Source: JAWKWA01 sp041397765
GTDB taxonomy: Bacteria; Pseudomonadota; Alphaproteobacteria; Rhizobiales; Hyphomicrobiaceae
Direction of reading: 5' to 3'
DNA length: 64,000 nucleotides
NCBI GenBank assembly: GCA_041397765.1
Contig: JAWKWA010000003.1
Coordinates: 124,001 to 188,000, forward strand
Part shown: one piece after another, positions 56,783-64,000 of the stretch
How the letters are laid out: every line of letters begins with the position of its first letter
How positions within the stretch are numbered: position 1 is the first letter of the stretch
Notes under the pieces: generated by a model
What the model saw: only the letters and a program-made list of their open reading frames with translations
Databases searched by the model: none
What the model was told of the DNA's origin: nothing
Made by a program: the position numbers and the translations under genes

Positions 56783-59558
56783 ATGCTCGAGAAGACCTAT
56801 CAGCCGGCCGAGATCGAGGCCCGCATCTATGCCGACTGGGAAGCCTCCGGCGCCTTCAAGGCGGGCCGTCCCGGCCTATCGGCGAAGGCGAAACCCTACA
56901 CGATCGTCATCCCGCCGCCGAACGTGACGGGCTCGCTCCACATGGGCCACGCCCTCAACAACACACTGCAGGACGTGCTCTGCCGCTTCGAGCGCATGCG
57001 CGGGCGCGACGTGCTTTGGCAACCGGGCACCGACCATGCCGGCATCGCGACGCAGATGGTCGTGGAGCGTCGGCTCGCCGAACGCCAGGAGCCCGACCGG
57101 CGCAAGCTCGGCCGCGAGGAATTCGTCAGGCGCGTCTGGGCCTGGAAGGAGGAGTCGGGCTCGACCATCATCAACCAGTTGAAGCGGCTCGGCGCCTCGT
57201 GCGACTGGAGCCGCGAGCGCTTCACCATGGACGAGGGCCTGTCGAAGGCGGTCCTCAAAGTCTTCGTCGAGCTGCACAGGAAGGGGCTGATCTACAAGGA
57301 CAAGCGCCTCGTCAACTGGGACCCGCACTTCCAGACCGCGATCTCCGACCTGGAGGTCGAGCAGATCGAGAAGAAGGGCTCGTTCGCCTGGACCGATGGC
57401 GATCCCGAGAAGCCGTTCGATCCGGCGGCGCTGGCCAAGGCGCTGCGGAAGGACCCCTCGGGTCACATGTACCATTTCCACTACCCGCTGAAGGACGATC
57501 CGGGCTCCTTCATCGTGGTCGCGACGACGCGGCCCGAGACCATGCTCGGCGACACCGGCATCGCCGTGCACCCGAAGGACAAGCGCTACAAGAAGCTCGT
57601 CGGCAAGATGGCCGTGCTGCCGCTGGTCGGCCGCGAGATTCCGATCGTGGCGGACGACTATTCCGACCCCGAGAAGGGCACCGGCGCCGTCAAGATCACG
57701 CCCGCGCATGACAAGAACGATTTCGAGGTCGGCAAGCGGCATGGTCTTCCGCTCATCAACGTGCTCGACGCCGAGGGACATATCTGGTTAGCGGACAATG
57801 CAAAGTTTGTGATTCCTCTTGTCAGCATCGATAGTTTGAGAATGCCTGACCCAGCAGGAGTGAGCCGGGAGTTTCACCGGGCCGCGTTGTGCAAAGTGTT
57901 GAATGAAAACGGCAAGACGGATCGAGCCGACTGCCCATATGGTGCCGCATGGCGACCGCTCGGGCGTGCCGATCGAGCCCTGGCTGACCGACCAGTGGTA
58001 CGTGAAGGCCGACGTGCTGGCGAAGACGGCGATGAAGGCTGTCCGTTCGGGCAAGACCCGCTTCGTGCCCGAGCGCTTCGCCGGCGACTATTTCCGCTGG
58101 CTGGAGGAGATCGAGCCCTGGTGCATCTCCCGTCAGCTCTGGTGGGGGCACCAGATACCGGCCTGGTACGCGGCGGGCGGCGAGGTCTTCGTCGCCGAGA
58201 GCGAGGCCGAGGCGGCGGCGCAGGCGAAGGCCCATTTCGGCCGCCCGACCGAACTGACGCGCCGACCCCGACGTGCTCGACACCTGGTTCTCTCCGCCCT
58301 CTGGCCGTTCTCGACGCTCGGCTGGCCGGACGAGACGCCTGGAGTCGCCCTGCTTCTATCCGACGACGGCGCTCGTCACCGGCTTCGACATCTTCTTCTG
58401 GGTCGCCCGCATGATGATGATACCCCTGGTGTTCATGGGGCGCGCTCAAGGACGTCTATTACGGATCCGTCCGCGACGAGCGCGGGCAGAAGATGTCGAA
58501 GTCGAAGGGCAATGTCGTCGATCCGCTCGTCATGATCGACGAGTTCGGCGCCGACGCCCTGCGCTTCTCCGGCCGCCATGGCGAGCCAGGGCGCTGACGT
58601 CAAATTCTCCAAATCCCGCATCGAGGGCTACCGCAATTTCGCGACCAAGCTCTGGAACGCGGCGCGCTTTGCCGAGATGAATGGCTGCGCGCTCAAGAAG
58701 GGCTTCGATCCGAGGAAGGCGAAGGAGCCGGCCAATCGCTGGATCGCCGGCGAGGCCGAGCGTACCGCCGCCGCCGTGACGGCTGCCATCGAGGGCTATC
58801 GCTTCAACGAGGCCGCCGCCGCCGTCTACGCCTTCGTCTGGGGCACCTATTGCGACTGGTACCTGGAGATCGTGAAGCCGGTGCTGTCGGGGCCGGACGG
58901 CGCGCAGAAGACCGAGACACAGAGCATGGTCGCCTGGGCGCGCGACCAGATCCTGAAGCTGCTCCACCCCTTCATGCCCTATATCACCGAGGAGCTCTGG
59001 CGCGTGACCGGCGACGCCGCCGCCGCGACCGGGGGCGGGCGCGAGACCATGCTCGTCGTCGCCGACTGGCCGAAGCTGAAGGGGCTGGCGGATGCCGCCG
59101 ATGCCGAGATGGCCTTCGTCCTCCAACTCGTCAACGAGATCCGCTCGGTGCGCTCGGAGATGGGCGTGCCGGCGGCGGCCCAGCTCCGGCTCGATCTCGT
59201 CGGCGCCGGCGAGGAGACGAAGGCCCGCGCGCTCCGCCATGGCGAGGTGGTGAAGCGGATGGCGCGCCTCGAGGCGATCGGCTTTGCCGATGCGGCGCCC
59301 AAGGGCTCGGTGCAGATCGTGATCGGCGAAGCGCTGGCGACCCTGCCGCTCGCCGGCGTCATCGATCTGGACAAGGAGGCCAAGCGCCCGCCCGCGAGGT
59401 CGAGACGACGGACGCCGAGATCCGGCAAGGTCGAGGCGAAGCTCGGCAATGCCGATTTCATGGCCAAGGCGCCTCGAGCACATCGTCGAAGAAACCGCGA
59501 CCGTCTCGCGACGTTCACCGCGCGGTGCCGGCAACTCGACGCCGCCTCGGCCGGTTGA
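56783..59558 (+). CDS. valS: Valine-tRNA ligase, multiple frameshifts and an anomalous segment
   Basis: Charges tRNA-Val. The start is standard (MLEKTYQPAEIEARIYADWE); HMGH is within GSLHMGHALNNTL, the editing domain shows VVATTRPETMLGDTGIAVHP, WCISRQLWWGHQIPAWY follows, and KMSKS is at 58490-58504. The C-terminal anticodon-binding part (YRNFATKLWNAARFAEMNG) and coiled coil are clear. The frame changes near 57910, 58265, 58330, 58435, 58575, 59400 and 59470. Residues coded at about 57785-57910 lack the expected sequence and are much less GC-rich than the flanks, though the length is about right. Either the sequence is poor here or the copy is decaying; valS is normally essential and single-copy. 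Confidence 0.85.
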
Positions 59559-59683
59559 AGGGCTGGGGTGACGGGGGGAGTAAGCGAAGGCGAAGCGCCG
59601 TCCGCGCGCACGCCACCAGAAGCCCCACCTCCAGGACGACCCATCCCCAGACGACCCACTCCCCAGATGTCGCACCCAAGAAA

Positions 59684-59709
59684 CGTCGCCCGCGAACGCG
59701 GGCATCCAG
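59684..59709. repeat. REP-like palindromic unit 1
   Basis: GCCCGCG (59688-59694) and CGCGGGC (59697-59703) with a 2-base loop, followed by ATCCA. This is the core of the widespread alphaproteobacterial intergenic palindrome that reads 'GCCCGCGnnCGCGGGCATCCA'. Confidence 0.55.
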
Positions 59710-59766
59710 CGACCTCTCCAAAGATTGCCAAAGCCGCGTGTCGCGCGCGCCATGGGCCGCCACGTT

Positions 59767-59813
59767 CTCTCCCCGTTCTGAACGGGGAGAGGGTGCCCGA
59801 AGGGCGGGTGAGG
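59767..59813. repeat. REP-like palindromic unit 2
   Basis: CTCTCCCCGTTC (59767-59778) and GAACGGGGAGAG (59780-59791) are perfect 12-base arms around one base, followed by GGTGCCCGAAGGGCGGGTGAGGGG with an inner GCCC-GAA-GGGC hairpin. It matches the common 'ggggagagggt...gtgagggg' dispersed repeat of Hyphomicrobiales. Confidence 0.65.
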
Positions 59814-59992
59814 GGCGGCCGCTCGCAGCGGTTGGCGTGTCCGCTTACGATCTTCGCGTCACGATGAGGGGGGACGTCATGGGCCAACAACTGCCGACTT
59901 TCTCGCAGGGCGCGGCAGAAGGCAATGAACGTTGCTCCTATACAGGAGCGGACGCGGAGCGGCGGAGCCGTTGACTGAGTGCGCGGCGGCGG

Positions 59993-60010
59993 GTGTCCGC
60001 AGTCGGAGGT
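59993..60010 (+). repeat. Left copy of an 18-bp direct repeat flanking the TIR-TPR island
   Basis: GTGTCCGCAGTCGGAGGT; the right copy at 61378-61395 differs at one base (T for A in the ninth position). The two copies bracket the low-GC gene. Confidence 0.7.
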
Positions 60011-60104
60011 AGTCTGGCAGGCACCCGCTGGCCGCCCTTACGTGCAGGTGCACCGGCTGCTGTGTTCCTTGGAGGGCAATGTGTCGGTAGTCAACAACTA
60101 CGAA

Positions 60105-61210
60105 CTAACCTTGATCCAGAAGGGTAAGTGTAGTTTGAGAAATTTGGTGCGCCCACAGGCCGTCCTCGAAATCTGGCGCGATCGCTAGCGCTTTCTGTTT
60201 GAACTGTTCTCGCGCGCAATCAAACTGTCCCGTTTCAAAGCCACCAGCCTCGTATCGCGTAAACGGCAGAAAATTTGGGCTCCAGGTTGATTACGGTGTC
60301 GGCGTCGTGCAGAACCAGATCAAACTGTCTTGTGGCGAAATGTATTTTGGCACATGCATAATGACCCCAGGCCCAATCGGGTCTTAGACGAGTTGAACGC
60401 TTTGCATCAGCTATTGCTGACGCGTAATCCTTGAGGGCCAGCTGGGCCAAGGCGCGATTGTAGAAAGACCGTGCCAAGCATTCGTTGTCGGAGGCGATTA
60501 GAGAATAGCGCCGAGTCGCTGAAATAGAGTTCCACCAGAGATAGGGTCAATATTGCTGCGATCTCGAGCTTTCAAAAAATCGCGCGGGTTAAGTCGCGAA
60601 CCGGCCGCGACGAAGTTCCCTAATTCATAATTTTCCTTCCGCGATTTCCATAAGGCGCCTCGGCGAATTCTGATCTGAACTGATGGCCTTGTCGCAGTTT
60701 GCAATCGCCTCAGCTGGCGAAGCAGCCCACAGCCCGTCGTTGTAGGCCTCCGCTTCCTCGGCGGCAAGTTCATCATCAATTGCTTGCTCTAGAGCCGTTT
60801 TTCTTTTCGTTTGATCTGCACCTTTCTAGCCGCAGGTGCAGAGCCGACTTTTGTTAAAATCGCATCGACCAGACTGCGTTGTTCTTCGAACGGTGTCGAG
60901 TGAAATTGCGCAAGTGAAGTGGGACTTTCGCCAAATCAAAATCTGCAACATGGCACGCAAAAAGTTTGTTGTAATCTGCTGCAAGGTTCGCTTCTCCTCG
61001 TACCCAGCGAGAATTTATGCTGGTGTCTGACCAAATCACAACGATCGCTTTCGCATTCGAGATTTCTTGAAGAATTAGCGCATAAGAATCGTCGCGGGTA
61101 TAGAGTGCGTTATCCCACCACACATGAAGACCTTGTGAGCCTAGTAAGGAGGCCAGCTCCTCAGCTTCGACCCCATCTGGTTTCGCATATGAGATGAAGA
61201 CATCTGCCAT
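60105..61210 (-). pseudogene. TIR-domain protein with tetratricopeptide repeats, several frameshifts
   Basis: The start at 61210 has a GAGAGG site. A TIR domain follows: MADVFISYAKPDGVEAEELA, GLHVWWDNALYTRDDSYA, VIWSDTSINSRWVRGEANLA with the glutamate (Glu73) at the place of the NADase catalytic residue. After about residue 105 the frame shifts near 60905 (on to TPFEEQRSLVDAILTKVG) and near 60800 (ALEQAIDDELAAEEAEAYND, then SPAEAIANCDKAI), and two or three more times. Tetratricopeptide repeats are seen in FYNRALAQLALKDYASAIAD and ACAKIHFATRQFDLVLHDAD. The last frame ends at a TAG at 60105. Total about 370 codons. GC is near half, far below the window. Could be a decayed or mis-sequenced defence-type effector. 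Confidence 0.7.
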
Positions 61211-61377
61211 AATTGGCCTCTCATGCCATCCGTCGTGCGATGCACGGTGACCACAGGCCGAAGCGAAGACGTTCCCTCCTCTCCCTCCGCGACTCCGCAC
61301 CGACGCAAAGTAACTGACCACCGCGACGACTGAGCAGATCACGCCCAGTTCGCGTGTCCACCGTGAGGCTTGTCAAC

Positions 61378-61395
61378 GTGTCCGCTGTCGGAGGT
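61378..61395 (+). repeat. Right copy of the 18-bp direct repeat
   Basis: GTGTCCGCTGTCGGAGGT, 17 of 18 identical to 59993-60010 and in the same orientation. Confidence 0.7.
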
Positions 61396-61545
61396 CGAGC
61401 GCGACGGGGCTATACTTCTTTGAAGTACCCTATCGCCTCACCCGGCGCCCGCCGCTGCGTTGCTGCGCCGTCCGGTCTCAGACCTCGCTCCGCCGCGTGC
61501 GCGGCTAGGCTCAGCGCCGGAACTGGTAAAGGAAGAAGCGTGACA

Positions 61546-61595
61546 GTGTCAGGCATGTTGCCGGTCCGAGGTGTCCGGGATGTCCCGGGTCGTTC
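61546..61595. mobile_element. Possible insertion-sequence end remnant (two imperfect 25-bp units)
   Basis: GTGTCAGGCATGTTGCCGGT and GTGTCCGGGATGTCCCGGGT begin adjacent 25-base units that agree at most positions. Such doubled GTGTC-N4-ATGT-N2-CGG motifs are typical of the ends of some IS481-type elements. No transposase is nearby, so this is only a hint. Confidence 0.25.
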
Positions 61596-61660
61596 AAATC
61601 AGCCCCTCACCGCGCGGACGACCGCCCCGCCTCACGCCTGGCCCCCACGTCTCACCACCC

Positions 61661-63867
<2,207 letters not shown>

Positions 63868-63908
63868 GGGTGGTCTCGCTTGGGCTGTCGGAATCGGGAT
63901 CGACCGCC

Positions 63909-64000
63909 TTATAGCGGCTGAGCCCCGCCCTGTCGCTTGGCCGGCTCGCCGCGCCCCATCGCATAGAGACGGAACGGCGCGAACTCGCCGTCGAGCGTGC
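63909..64000 (-). CDS. Unrecognised protein, C-terminal 30 residues only
   Basis: The window ends inside this gene. The visible end reads TLDGEFAPFRLYAMGRGEPA and then KRQGGAQPL before a TAA at 63909. Codon use is coding-like. It does not look like the PurQ C-terminus expected next to purL. No family is assigned. Confidence 0.45.
   Translation of the reverse strand, partial: TLDGEFAPFRLYAMGRGEPAKRQGGAQPL

Larger units (their letters stand above)
59559..60104. other. Intergenic stretch between valS and the TIR-TPR gene
   Basis: 546 bases with two palindromic repeat units (59684-59709 and 59767-59813), a small hairpin (GCTCCT-atac-AGGAGC near 59935), and the left copy of an 18-bp direct repeat (59993-60010). 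GC falls from about 60010 on. No gene seen. Confidence 0.6.
61211..61660. other. Stretch between the TIR-TPR gene and purL
   Basis: 450 bases with the right 18-bp repeat (61378-61395) and a pair of imperfect 25-base units (61546-61595). GC rises again toward purL. No gene seen. Confidence 0.55.

Noticed and set aside
57788..58054. An 88-codon minus-strand gene within valS
   Set aside because: It spans the odd low-GC segment but continues into clear valS sequence on the other strand and has no signature of its own.
60199..60387. A small plus-strand gene in the low-GC island
   Set aside because: It is antisense to tetratricopeptide-coding sequence that makes sense on the minus strand.

Overview
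The window looks like chromosome of a high-GC alphaproteobacterium, most likely of the order Hyphomicrobiales (Rhizobiales). The reasons are gene order (lon-hup next to tRNA-Val/tRNA-Asp and nuoA; tig-clpP-clpX-lon; lgt-SAM methyltransferase-pgeF; pcm-tolC-popZ-valS), a PopZ/DUF2497 polar organiser, and GC-rich third codon positions almost throughout. No rRNA, CRISPR array, prophage or complete insertion sequence is visible. Five tRNA genes are present (Asp, Val, Leu, Asn, Cys), all on the minus strand.

Layout. 1-11 kb: the tail of a thioredoxin-like gene, a broken TRAP-type solute-binding protein gene, a fused indolepyruvate/2-oxoacid:ferredoxin oxidoreductase coupled to a Nudix hydrolase, a degenerate receiver protein, an amidohydrolase, a TrkH potassium transporter and methylmalonate-semialdehyde dehydrogenase. 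11-22 kb: DUF2177 protein and photolyase, TraB/GumN protein, a D-amino-acid-oxidase-like flavoprotein ending in a 23-bp tandem repeat, prs, a lipoprotein, and the lgt operon. 22-31 kb: a secreted caspase-family protein, then complex I genes in two blocks (nuoEF and nuoABCD) split by an ion-channel gene on the opposite strand; a decayed Uma2 gene sits between nuoC and nuoD. 31-40 kb: two tRNAs, hup, lon, clpX, clpP and tig (with a histidine-rich tail), that is, the protein quality-control cluster. 40-51 kb: a FecR protein, methylcrotonyl-CoA carboxylase (leucine breakdown), an SHMT-like enzyme, a stand-alone CHASE2 protein with a small exported protein, and an ADP-forming acyl-CoA synthetase fused to a GNAT acetyltransferase. 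51-64 kb: pcm, tolC, a very long popZ-like gene, valS, a low-GC TIR-TPR island framed by near-identical 18-bp repeats, purL, and the tail of an unrecognised gene.

An overriding caution concerns frameshifts. At least eleven genes, including the essential or core genes lon, valS, purL and nuoC, are interrupted by single-base shifts across which the protein clearly continues in another frame. The simplest reading is indel error in the sequence, so 'broken' genes here should not be taken as biological pseudogenes without read support. The exceptions are the Uma2 remnant, where the whole middle of the protein is missing, and perhaps the TRAP and TIR-TPR genes.

All readings come from inspection of the sequence alone; no database search was run. 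Percent GC values are estimates by eye.
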